From Bryobacteraceae bacterium (lineage in GTDB: Bacteria > Acidobacteriota > Terriglobia > Bryobacterales > Bryobacteraceae), in NCBI GenBank assembly GCA_026129905.1, contig JAHCHE010000003.1, positions 124,001 to 188,000 on the forward strand: DNA of 64,000 nt, in the 5' to 3' direction. The translations under genes and the position numbers were made by a program. Each line of letters begins with the position of its first letter. Within the stretch, counting starts at the first letter, position 1. Of this stretch, positions 55,007 through 64,000 are shown piece after piece. The notes below the pieces were generated by a model. It had not been told where the DNA came from. It did no database searches and was given only the letters and a program-made list of their open reading frames with translations.

Positions 55007-56278
55007 TCAGCTCAGCGCCGCCCGCCGCACCGTCATCATCGCATCCCCCTGGAGCTTGCGCGCATACAGCGTTGCTTCGTGCGCATCCACCTGGGCCGAC
55101 GGATAGTTTCGGTGGATATCCAGCAGTCGCTCCGCGATCTCGTTGCCCGAGGTCTCCTCCACCTCGAAGTACCACCTCGGCAGCCCGATGTCTTTCCACA
55201 TCTGCCCCTTGATGCCGTCCTCGGGCTGATGAACGTAGAGGCACGGCGTGTCGTTCACCACGGCCAGAATCGGCGAATGGCATTCGAAGCTCGCCACCAC
55301 CGCCGCCCTCCGGTAGACCGACGCCGCCTCGTCGGGCAACCAGTACGCGGTTCGCCGCACAACCTGCTTCTTTACGTCCGCCGGCAGGGGATCGAACAGC
55401 AGCGGCGCGACGATATCGAGCTGATACGTCATCTCCGGACACAGCAGCGCCTTGTGGCCCGTTTCCCGGACCCACGCCGTAATCGCCTCCCGCAGCTTGG
55501 CGTGATCCTCCTCCTTGCGTTTCTCGTTTACTCCGGTGCGCCGTTCGATTTCCTCGGCCGTCCAGTCCACCTTGCGCATCTTGTGATACGGCGTGTAGCG
55601 GAGGCGCGGCACAACGGCGATGAATTCTTTCGCCTTCAGACCGCTCTTGGCCAGAAACGCCTTCCCGGCCTCTTCGTCCTCCAATGCGAAGCTGAACGTG
55701 CCGTCGGGCGCGAAGGCCACGGAAGGACCCGACAGGCCCGCCTGCCGCACGTTGCCGAGTGAAGCCGTTTCGCGGGTGAAGACGAATGCCGCATCCTTCA
55801 GCAGCGCCGCATCCTCCTGGGACGATACCGTGATGCCAAGCGCGCCGTACGGCTTCCCGGTCTTCTCGCGCCATGCCGCCACGTGCGACCGCGCCACCAG
55901 AGACGGTCCCGACCCGTGCAGGAAGAACTCGGCTTCTTCAAACGCTTTCTGCACGGACTCGTCGGAAGGATCGCCGCTGACGATCCGCAGCCCGGGAAAG
56001 TTGCGGCGCAGCATCTCCTCCACCCCGCGATCGAGCGCGTTCGACCACAGGATCACCTTCGCTTCCGGCACGTAGCGCCCCAGCAGCCGCAACACGCCCG
56101 GCGTGTGCGCAATGTCGCCGATGTTCTCGGTCTGCCAGCCCGAACGCAGCAGAACGACCGCCGAGTCTCGCAGCGGAGGGCGCTTTTCCTCGGGAGACGG
56201 CGAAAAACGGCGGCAGGCGCCGGCCACAACGCCCGCCGACGCGGCCAGAAGTGCCCTGCGGCTGAAGGTAGTTCTCAT
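55007..56278 (-). CDS. Exported polysaccharide pyruvyl transferase-like protein
   Basis: 423 aa. The N-terminus (FSRRALLAASAGVVAGAC) combines a twin-arginine motif with a lipobox-like AGAC ending at Cys22, so it may be a Tat-exported lipoprotein. The body has SGWQTENIGDIAHTPGVLRLL, KVILWSNALDRGVEEMLR, FFLHGSGPSLVA and ASFECHSPILAV, the outline of the polysaccharide pyruvyl transferase family. Known members use cytosolic PEP, so export is puzzling; it may have another donor or none. Divergent from the DUF4965 gene. Confidence 0.75.
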   Translation of the reverse strand: MRTTFSRRALLAASAGVVAGACRRFSPSPEEKRPPLRDSAVVLLRSGWQTENIGDIAHTPGVLRLLGRYVPEAKVILWSNALDRGVEEMLRRNFPGLRIVSGDPSDESVQKAFEEAEFFLHGSGPSLVARSHVAAWREKTGKPYGALGITVSSQEDAALLKDAAFVFTRETASLGNVRQAGLSGPSVAFAPDGTFSFALEDEEAGKAFLAKSGLKAKEFIAVVPRLRYTPYHKMRKVDWTAEEIERRTGVNEKRKEEDHAKLREAITAWVRETGHKALLCPEMTYQLDIVAPLLFDPLPADVKKQVVRRTAYWLPDEAASVYRRAAVVASFECHSPILAVVNDTPCLYVHQPEDGIKGQMWKDIGLPRWYFEVEETSGNEIAERLLDIHRNYPSAQVDAHEATLYARKLQGDAMMTVRRAALS

Positions 56279-56293
56279 GGAGGCCTGCTGTCT

Positions 56294-56299
56294 TATAGT
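56294..56299 (+). promoter_or_regulatory. -10-like hexamer before the DUF4965 gene
   Basis: TATAGT ends 8 nt before the GTG at 56308. Transcription from here would begin about at the start codon, giving a leaderless message; no Shine-Dalgarno sequence is present. Confidence 0.35.
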
Positions 56300-56307
56300 A
56301 GTTGGTC

Positions 56308-58383
56308 GTGAAGCTGTTCATCGCCTCCCTGGCGCTCCTTCTGTCGCTGGCGCAGTCGTTCGCGCAGAGCTTCCGCCCGCCGGCCGCGCCGCTGGTGGCG
56401 CACGACCCTTATTTCAGCGTGTGGTCTTTCTCGGACGATCTTGCCGGCTCGGAGACCCGGCATTGGACCGGAGCGCCCCATCCGCTGCACGCCGCCGTCC
56501 GCGTCGATGGCAAGACGTATCGCCTGATGGGCGCCGATTCGCGGCGTTCCGGCGGCCCGGCGCCGCTCGTCCAGAAACGCCTCCAGGTTCTGCCAACGCG
56601 CACCATTTACGACTTCGAAGGCGCCGGCCTTCATCTCACCTTCACCTTCCTCACGCCGGCGCTGCCGGAGGATCTCGATGTCGCCGCCCGCCCCGCGACG
56701 TACCTCGTTTGGGAGGTTCGGTCCGCCGACGCCGTGGAGCGTCAGGTTGAGCTTTACTTCGATGCGACCTCCAGCCTGGTAGTGGACAATCCTTACCAGC
56801 CCGTCGTCTGGTCGCGCTTCAAACTGGGCGATATGGAGGCGGTCCGGATGGGAAGCCGCGATCAACCGGTGCTCGAGAAACGCGGCGACGACCTCCGCAT
56901 CGACTGGGGCTACCTGTACCTCACCGTTCCGCCTGATAGCAGCGCGTCGCTCATCGCCGCGGACCGCGATGAAGCCTGGCAAGCGTTCCAGGAGGACGGA
57001 CGCCTGCCCCTCAACGATGAACTGGAAACGCACGCGCCCGCGCGCTTCCGCTCGCCCGCGCTGGCGGCAGCCTTCGATCTGGGGAAAGTGGGCGCCGCTC
57101 CCGTCTCGCGATACGCCGTCCTGGCGTACGACGACATCTTTTCCATCGAGTACTTCCACCGGAAGCTGCGGCCTTACTGGCGCAGGAAAGGCGCGACCGC
57201 GGCCGATCTGCTGGCTTCGGCCGTCAGGGACTACCCGGCCCTCGCCGGTCGCTGCCGCCGCTTCGACGAAGAGCTGATGGCAGACCTGCGGCGCGCCGGC
57301 GGCGACGAGTACGCGCTGCTTGCCGCGCTCGCTTTCCGCCAGACGCTGGCCGCCCACAAGTTGACCGCGGACGCCGACGGGACGCCGCTGCTCTTCTCGA
57401 AGGAGAACTTCAGCAACGGCTGCATCGCCACCGTGGACGTCAGCTACCCGAGTTCGCCGCTCTTCCTCCTGTTCAACACGCGCCTGCTGAAGGCGATGGT
57501 TCAGCCGATCCTCGATTACGCCGGAATGCAGCGGTGGCCGTTTCCGTTCGCTCCCCACGACCTCGGGACGTACCCGCAGGCCAACGGCCAGGTCTACGGC
57601 GGCGGCGAGAAATCCGAAGATCGCCAGATGCCGGTGGAGGAGAGCGGGAATATGCTGATCATGATCGCGGCCGCGGCCCATGCCGACGGGGACGCCTCCT
57701 TCGCCGACAGGTATTGGCCGACGCTCGCCCGGTGGGCCGCGTATCTCGAGGAGAAGGGCTTCGACCCGGAAAACCAGCTTTGCACCGACGATTTCGCCGG
57801 CCACCTGGCGCGCAATGCGAACCTCTCGCTGAAGGCCATCGCCGGCCTCGCTTCCTTTGCCCGGTTGTGCGATTTGACCGGCCGCGCCGCCGAGGGAGAA
57901 CGCTACCGCCGGAGAGCCCGCGAGTTCGCCCGCCGGTGGATGGACGCGGCGGATGACGGGGATCGCTACGCCCTGGCTTTCGGCGCCCCGGGAACCTGGA
58001 GCCAGAAGTACAACCTCGTCTGGGACCGGCTGCTCGGCTTCAACCTTTTCCCTCCCGCCGTTGCCCAAAAGGAAATCGCTTTCTACAAAACGAAGATGAA
58101 TCCCTACGGCCTGCCGCTCGACAATCGCGAGCGATATACCAAGCTCGACTGGATCGTATGGACCGCGACGCTCGCCCAACATGACGCGGATTTTAAGGCC
58201 ATGATCGCGCCGGCGTACCGTTTTGCGCACGAAACGCCGGATCGCGTTCCGCTTTCCGATTGGTATTGGACGCACGACGGCAGGCGCCGAGGCTTCCAGG
58301 CCCGCTCCGTGGTCGGAGGCGTGTTCATCAGGATGCTGGCCGATCCCGATCTCTGGACGAAGTGGGCGGCCCGGGGGAAATAA
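56308..58383 (+). CDS. Secreted DUF4965 / glutaminase A-like protein
   Basis: About 691 aa with a signal peptide (VKLFIASLALLLSLAQSFA). The parts follow the GtaA layout: an N-terminal beta-sandwich (PPAAPLVAHDPYFSVWSFSD, TRHWTGAPHPLHAAVRVDGK), a middle DUF4965 domain (YAVLAYDDIFSIEYF, LFSKENFSNGCIATVDVSYP) and a C-terminal (alpha/alpha)6 DUF1793-like barrel (HDLGTYPQANGQVYGGGE, MPVEESGNMLIMIAAAA). Fungal members are glutaminases; bacterial ones are uncharacterised and could be glycosidases. Start GTG 56308 or TTG 56302. Confidence 0.87.
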   Translation: MKLFIASLALLLSLAQSFAQSFRPPAAPLVAHDPYFSVWSFSDDLAGSETRHWTGAPHPLHAAVRVDGKTYRLMGADSRRSGGPAPLVQKRLQVLPTRTIYDFEGAGLHLTFTFLTPALPEDLDVAARPATYLVWEVRSADAVERQVELYFDATSSLVVDNPYQPVVWSRFKLGDMEAVRMGSRDQPVLEKRGDDLRIDWGYLYLTVPPDSSASLIAADRDEAWQAFQEDGRLPLNDELETHAPARFRSPALAAAFDLGKVGAAPVSRYAVLAYDDIFSIEYFHRKLRPYWRRKGATAADLLASAVRDYPALAGRCRRFDEELMADLRRAGGDEYALLAALAFRQTLAAHKLTADADGTPLLFSKENFSNGCIATVDVSYPSSPLFLLFNTRLLKAMVQPILDYAGMQRWPFPFAPHDLGTYPQANGQVYGGGEKSEDRQMPVEESGNMLIMIAAAAHADGDASFADRYWPTLARWAAYLEEKGFDPENQLCTDDFAGHLARNANLSLKAIAGLASFARLCDLTGRAAEGERYRRRAREFARRWMDAADDGDRYALAFGAPGTWSQKYNLVWDRLLGFNLFPPAVAQKEIAFYKTKMNPYGLPLDNRERYTKLDWIVWTATLAQHDADFKAMIAPAYRFAHETPDRVPLSDWYWTHDGRRRGFQARSVVGGVFIRMLADPDLWTKWAARGK

Positions 58384-58387
58384 GCCG

Positions 58388-58879
58388 ATGGAACCGCAAT
58401 CCATGCCGGAACGCAAGGTCCCAAGCTGGGACGCCTACTACCTGAACATCTGCCGCGACGTGGCCGCCCGGAGCAAGGACCCGAACACCCAGATCGGCTG
58501 CGTGATCGTGGGTCCCGCCCACGAGATCCGCTCCACCGGCTACAATTCGTTCCCTCGCGGAATTCGCGACGATATTCCCGAGCGGCGCATGCGGCCCACC
58601 AAGTATCTGTGGATGGAGCACGCCGAGCGTAACGCCATTTACAACGCCGCGCGCGCCGGCACGTCCACGGATAACTGCTCAATTTACATCGAGATCATGC
58701 CCTGCATGGACTGCGCCCGCGCCATCGTGCAGGCCGGCATCAAGCGCGTGATCATCTCGCGCGAGCGCATGCGGCAGTATTCGAGCGAATTCTACGACGA
58801 GCACTTCCGGAACGTCGAGACGCTGTTCGCCGAGGCCGGCGTCGACATCCGCCAGGTTCCCATCGGCGAGACCGAATAG
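58388..58879 (+). CDS. Deoxycytidylate (dCMP) deaminase
   Basis: 163 aa zinc deaminase. WDAYYLNICRDVAARSKDPN, the zinc motif EHAERNAIYNAA (His plus catalytic Glu) and MPCMDCARAIVQAGI (two Cys ligands) are visible, along with GYNSFPRGI. It converts dCMP to dUMP for thymidylate synthesis. ATG 58388 follows the previous stop by 4 bp; ATG 58403 is an alternative. The pairing with DUF4965 is probably incidental. Confidence 0.92.
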   Translation: MEPQSMPERKVPSWDAYYLNICRDVAARSKDPNTQIGCVIVGPAHEIRSTGYNSFPRGIRDDIPERRMRPTKYLWMEHAERNAIYNAARAGTSTDNCSIYIEIMPCMDCARAIVQAGIKRVIISRERMRQYSSEFYDEHFRNVETLFAEAGVDIRQVPIGETE

Positions 58880-58940
58880 ACCGCGGTTGAGTCTGCCGCC
58901 AGGATGGAAGTCCGCGCGCGCCGAGGAGGCGGTTGCCAAA

Positions 58941-59366
58941 TCACCTGATCGATTGTACGATCCCTTTCGCCGCCTGGTTGTACTTGTCTATGAGCTGGCG
59001 CATCATGTCGAACAATTCCGTCTGCTGCTGCGCCAGCGACTGCAATTTCTCGGTATCGCCGTTTGACTGACTCTGCCGGATCCTGGATAGCTTCGTCCAC
59101 AGATCGTTGATGTGGGTTTCCATGTTGAAGTGTTGGGACTCGGTTGCCTTCTGGATGGCCGCCCGCAGAACGGTCAGGTACAGAATCTTTTCCACCACCC
59201 CCTGCATGCCGCTTAGTCCCGTCTGGCTGCCCAACCCCTTCAACATCCCCGCCGACGTCTGTTGAAACGACTTCTGCAACATCGCCGCGATAGAATTGCT
59301 CAAGCCGGAGCCCTGCTCCGCCGACGCCAGAACTCTCCCCAACTCGGATGAAATCGATCCTAGCAT
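58941..59366 (-). CDS. Uncharacterised 141-aa protein
   Basis: Starts MLGSISSELGRVLASAEQGS after a strong GGAGG site. The second half is polar and helical (HINDLWTKLSRIRQSQSNGD, LQSLAQQQTELFDMMRQLID) and could form a coiled coil; the middle has a hydrophobic segment (GVVEKILYLTVLRAAI). No signal peptide or known domain. Isolated between dCMP deaminase and the glycoside hydrolase cluster. Confidence 0.6.
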   Translation of the reverse strand: MLGSISSELGRVLASAEQGSGLSNSIAAMLQKSFQQTSAGMLKGLGSQTGLSGMQGVVEKILYLTVLRAAIQKATESQHFNMETHINDLWTKLSRIRQSQSNGDTEKLQSLAQQQTELFDMMRQLIDKYNQAAKGIVQSIR

Positions 59367-59458
59367 CCAACCTCCTGCCGCCGATTCTACGCGATCCGGC
59401 CTTTCCCGCGCGCGCCGCGGGGAGCGAGGGATGCGCCGGGCGCGCCCGCGGGTTCCAC

Positions 59459-61053
59459 TTACGGCAAGCGGCCGCTGATCCGGCCGAGTTCGTCGGAGTG
59501 AGCGATCTCTGTCCCATCGGCGAGCACGCGCAGGCCGGCGCCGCGGCCGTATTTTTTCCCGGTCTTGTCCCAGAGAATCGTCAGCAGGCGATTGTGGTAC
59601 TTCACCCGATCCAGGCAGAACCAATCCCACTCCCCGGCTGGAACCAGCGGGTTAACGACCACCACGTCGTCCGGCTGTGGGCGCAGCCCGACCAAACCGC
59701 TGATCACGAGATCGCAGTAGGTGGAGTGGTTGTAGTCTTTGCCGCGCTCTTTGTATTGCTGTCCCTTCGGGTCCGCGGCGAGGATCGTCCTGGCCAGCCA
59801 TTCACCCGTGAACGGATTGAGGTTTTCGTCGATCCACGAAACAACCGTCCCGTCTTCCTTCTTCCGGTAGTGCGAGCTGGCGTAGCTTTTCAGGGCCGTG
59901 AAGTAGTCTCGGACCGACAGCGCGTCCTGCTGGTAGTTGTTCAGCAGGTTGGCTGCGGCGGTGAGCGTCTGGGCCGTGGCAAACGGCCAGCTTGGACCGT
60001 TCCATTGACACGCATGGCCCTGGTAGCTCACCTTGAAGTCCGGATGCCGCTGTTCGGCGGTCGTCGGGCCGAACGGCGCGTGGAAGCCCTTGGGATCCGT
60101 CAACTGCTTCCAGGCCACCGCATGGCGGGCCTCCGGCAAGTTGAAATACCACGGCGCGTAACCGTGCAGTTCGCGGACATCCACCTGCGCTTCGCCCTCC
60201 CGCTTGCGCGTCTGAAAGAATTGGGCGCCGTCATTCCAGAGTTTTGACAGGACAAGCTGCCGGATGCGGGCCGCTTTCGACCGGTATTCCTCGGCCAACT
60301 CCTTTTTTCCGGCTAATTCGGCGATTTTCGCGATTGCGACCGCATCGCCGTACATGTACGAGTTGATGGTGGCGCGGTATCCGGAGCCGCCAACGGAGAC
60401 TTCCATTCCGTCCCGGTCGTCAATCTGCCAGAACAACCCGTTCTTGTCCAGCCGCGACGCTTCCCAGCCCTTGTAGTTCTCCACCAGGTCCGGAAGCAGA
60501 TCGATGAGCCACTCCCGGTCCAGCGTCACCAGGTAGCGCGCCCAATAAGCGTCGGCCGCCCAGAAACTGTAGGAGCGGGGACTGGCGCCCTTTCGAAACC
60601 AGAAGACGGAATAATCGTTCAGGAGCCTGTCATCGCGCAGCCAGCGTCCCTCGTAGAAATGGTGTCCGGCCGGACAACTGATCGTGTTCTCCTTGCCGGC
60701 CCAGGATACCGACGGAAGAAACTCGGTAATGACGAATCCGTCGGCCGTCTCCTTCACGTGCTTGCGAAACGTCCACCAGCGGAAATAGTACGTCTCCTCC
60801 ACCTGCCGGTCCGGGCATTCGAACAAAGGAATATTCGCTTCCAGAAAGCCGAGCGCTTCGGCGTTAGGCACATGCTGGACGTAGAGTTCTTCGTCGTTCG
60901 CGTTGAAACGTTCGACGTACGCGCGCAGCGCGTTCGTGTTCAGCACGGAGCGGCCGGCCGGGGCGGGCGCTCCGCAATCGGCGCACAGCAGCGCCGCCAG
61001 GACGGCCGGGAGCGGCGCGACGGGAACGCGTGCCCGGCAGGGCAGCCAAAGGT

Positions 61054-61057
<4 letters not shown>
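59459..61057 (-). CDS. Secreted MGH1-like / trehalase-like glycoside hydrolase
   Basis: 532 aa with a signal (VPVAPLPAVLAALLCADCGAP, possibly lipid-modified). The (alpha/alpha)6 barrel contains YFRWWTFRKHVKE, LRDDRLLNDYSVFWFRKGAS, SYRATINSYMYG-like and WNGPSWPFATAQTLTAAANL, resembling the MGH1-type and GH37/63-related enzymes that act on alpha-linked glucosides or mannosides. Its ATG overlaps the stop of the GH127 gene by 4 bp, so they form one unit with probable coupled translation. Confidence 0.8.
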
Positions 61058-63078
<2,021 letters not shown>

Positions 63079-63149
63079 TTTGTATCACTCCTTGTTGCTT
63101 GCCGCAGCGACATCCTGGCGTCGCAACGCATCGCGCGATTAAGGGGCGT

Positions 63150-63166
63150 GCCTGGCGCGGCCAGGC
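63150..63166. repeat. 7-bp hairpin with 3-nt loop
   Basis: GCCTGGC, GCG, GCCAGGC, between the TonB receptor stop and the GH127 start. Possibly a processing or termination hairpin for the receptor; no T-run. Confidence 0.5.
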
Positions 63167-63188
63167 CCGATTCCGATGATACTTGCTC

Positions 63189-64000
63189 TTAGAAACTGAG
63201 ACGAGCTCCGAGCTGGATCACGCGGGGCCGGAACTGCGACGTCGACCGGCCGAAATTGCTGTTGTTCATATCGCCAGTGACATTCCGCAAGTTCACGCGG
63301 TTGAGCACGTTGAAGAACTCGAAGCGAAGCTGGAGGTTCACCTGTTCCGTCAGCGGGAACCTCTTGAGGACCCCGACGTCGCCGTTGATCATTCCCGGAC
63401 CTCGATAGTACATGCGCGGCAGGTTCCCGAGCGTTCCGGGAGTGGGCAACGGAAAGTCGCTAACCCGGAACAGACCATTCAGGTACTGCTGCCGGCTGTG
63501 CGAACCGGTGAAATCCGTCGACGGCATATTCGGGATATCCCAATTCACGCCGTCGGCGTTGAAATCGCCGCTGTTGGGCAGCAGGCCGGTTACTTTGCCG
63601 TCGGCGTCGCGCACCGGACGGAACGGCGCGGTCGAGATGACGTTGAACGGAGGGCCGCTCTGCACCATCCAAAGAGTGCTGAGCTGCCAGCCGCCCAGAG
63701 GCATTCGCAGGGCGCCCGATTTCGGTCCCGGCAGATCGAAGACGCCGCTCAGGGAGAACCGATGCCGGAAGTCCCAGTCGGCCGCCGCCTTGAACTGCTC
63801 CAGGTTGTGTTGTGACGGCGTAGCGTAGCCGGGATCGCGGTTGACCCGGGAGCCGGCCTGCCCGAAGTCTTCCGTCTTCGAAAAGGTGTACGAACTCTGG
63901 AAATTGGCGCCCCGCCACCGGCTGCGTAAGCTCAAGATCATCGCATTGTAGGTGATCTCGTTCAGATTGGATTCAAAAAAGATCGTCCCGAAACTGCTGT
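63189..64000 (-). CDS. TonB-dependent receptor, Oar-like (C-terminal part)
   Basis: The frame is open at the right edge, so only the last ~270 residues are here. The sequence is beta-barrel with YTFSKTEDFGQAGSRVN, WDFRHRFSLSGVFDLP, GGWQLSTLWMVQSGPPFNVI, MYYRGPGMINGDVGVLKRFP, LQLRFEFFNVLNRVNL and a terminal Phe (IQLGARLSF), the signature of acidobacterial Oar/CarboxypepD_reg-type receptors. It would import glycans or peptides across the outer membrane, upstream of and co-oriented with GH127 and the MGH1-like gene, so the three form a candidate glycan-use locus. Confidence 0.9.
   Translation of the reverse strand, partial: SSFGTIFFESNLNEITYNAMILSLRSRWRGANFQSSYTFSKTEDFGQAGSRVNRDPGYATPSQHNLEQFKAAADWDFRHRFSLSGVFDLPGPKSGALRMPLGGWQLSTLWMVQSGPPFNVISTAPFRPVRDADGKVTGLLPNSGDFNADGVNWDIPNMPSTDFTGSHSRQQYLNGLFRVSDFPLPTPGTLGNLPRMYYRGPGMINGDVGVLKRFPLTEQVNLQLRFEFFNVLNRVNLRNVTGDMNNSNFGRSTSQFRPRVIQLGARLSF

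Noticed and set aside
56293-58416. 707-codon minus-strand frame over the DUF4965 gene
   Set aside because: Shadow frame with no recognisable domain; DUF4965 is complete on the plus strand.

Overview
The window is a 64 kb GC-rich bacterial chromosome segment, open at both ends. Several features point to an acidobacterium of the Solibacter/Bryobacter type: a Kelch protein ending in a domain that resembles the one first catalogued in Solibacter (TIGR03437), two DUF1080 proteins, ThuA, acetamidase, DUF4965 and GH127 proteins with signal peptides, and an Oar-like TonB-dependent receptor. This is inference from gene content; no rRNA gene is present. I see no prophage, CRISPR array, intact insertion sequence or recognisable defence island.

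Layout. 1-2430: end of an IlvD/EDD-type dehydratase, a DUF2461 gene and murB. 2431-4053: an orphan HicB-like gene, two tandem RRM RNA-binding genes, then debris (a copied HicB fragment and a truncated, frameshifted SDR). 4054-8996: a fused E1/E2 2-oxoglutarate dehydrogenase, infA and an SDR. 9066-12588: a ThuA protein, a TIM-barrel/FGE-like fusion and a Cys-rich secreted protein. 12585-17740: polysaccharide genes (two glycosyltransferases, an AlgD-type dehydrogenase, a UDP-GlcNAc 2-epimerase). 17749-24371: acetamidase, then a nitrogen block amtB-glnB-glnD with a divergent porin. 24395-31868: a PQQ dehydrogenase with a haem domain, several poorly known proteins, a parallel beta-helix protein, a DHH-motif protein and an aldo/keto-reductase-like protein lacking its catalytic residues. 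32049-38380: rsmD, an S9 peptidase, a HEAT protein, mqnD and an HPt protein. 38432-42921: a DUF1080 protein, a BACON-domain remnant next to initiator tRNA-fMet, a ceramidase-like protein and a DUF4832-type protein. 42926-46763: gph, cvpA, purC, hemerythrin and a Gfo/Idh/MocA oxidoreductase. 46844-51343: a GT2-methyltransferase fusion, an alcohol/glucose dehydrogenase and a polytopic glycosyltransferase. 51344-52601: a 1.26 kb gene-free stretch full of hairpins. 52602-64000: a Kelch protein, DUF1080, an exported pyruvyl-transferase-like protein, DUF4965, dCMP deaminase, and a glycan-degradation cluster (MGH1-like hydrolase, GH127, TonB receptor).

Functionally the segment mixes housekeeping genes (murB, infA, rsmD, purC, mqnD, tRNA-fMet), nitrogen sensing and uptake, capsule or lipid-linked sugar synthesis, and a large set of exported proteins for plant or microbial glycans. 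The most unusual features are not protein genes. GC-rich hairpins, many with 3-nt loops, are clustered between genes at 13831-13924, 35564-35615 and 51549-52559; these may be a lineage-specific repeat or RNA family. Also notable are several genes whose -10-like hexamer lies within about 20 nt of the start codon, suggesting leaderless or very short 5' UTRs.
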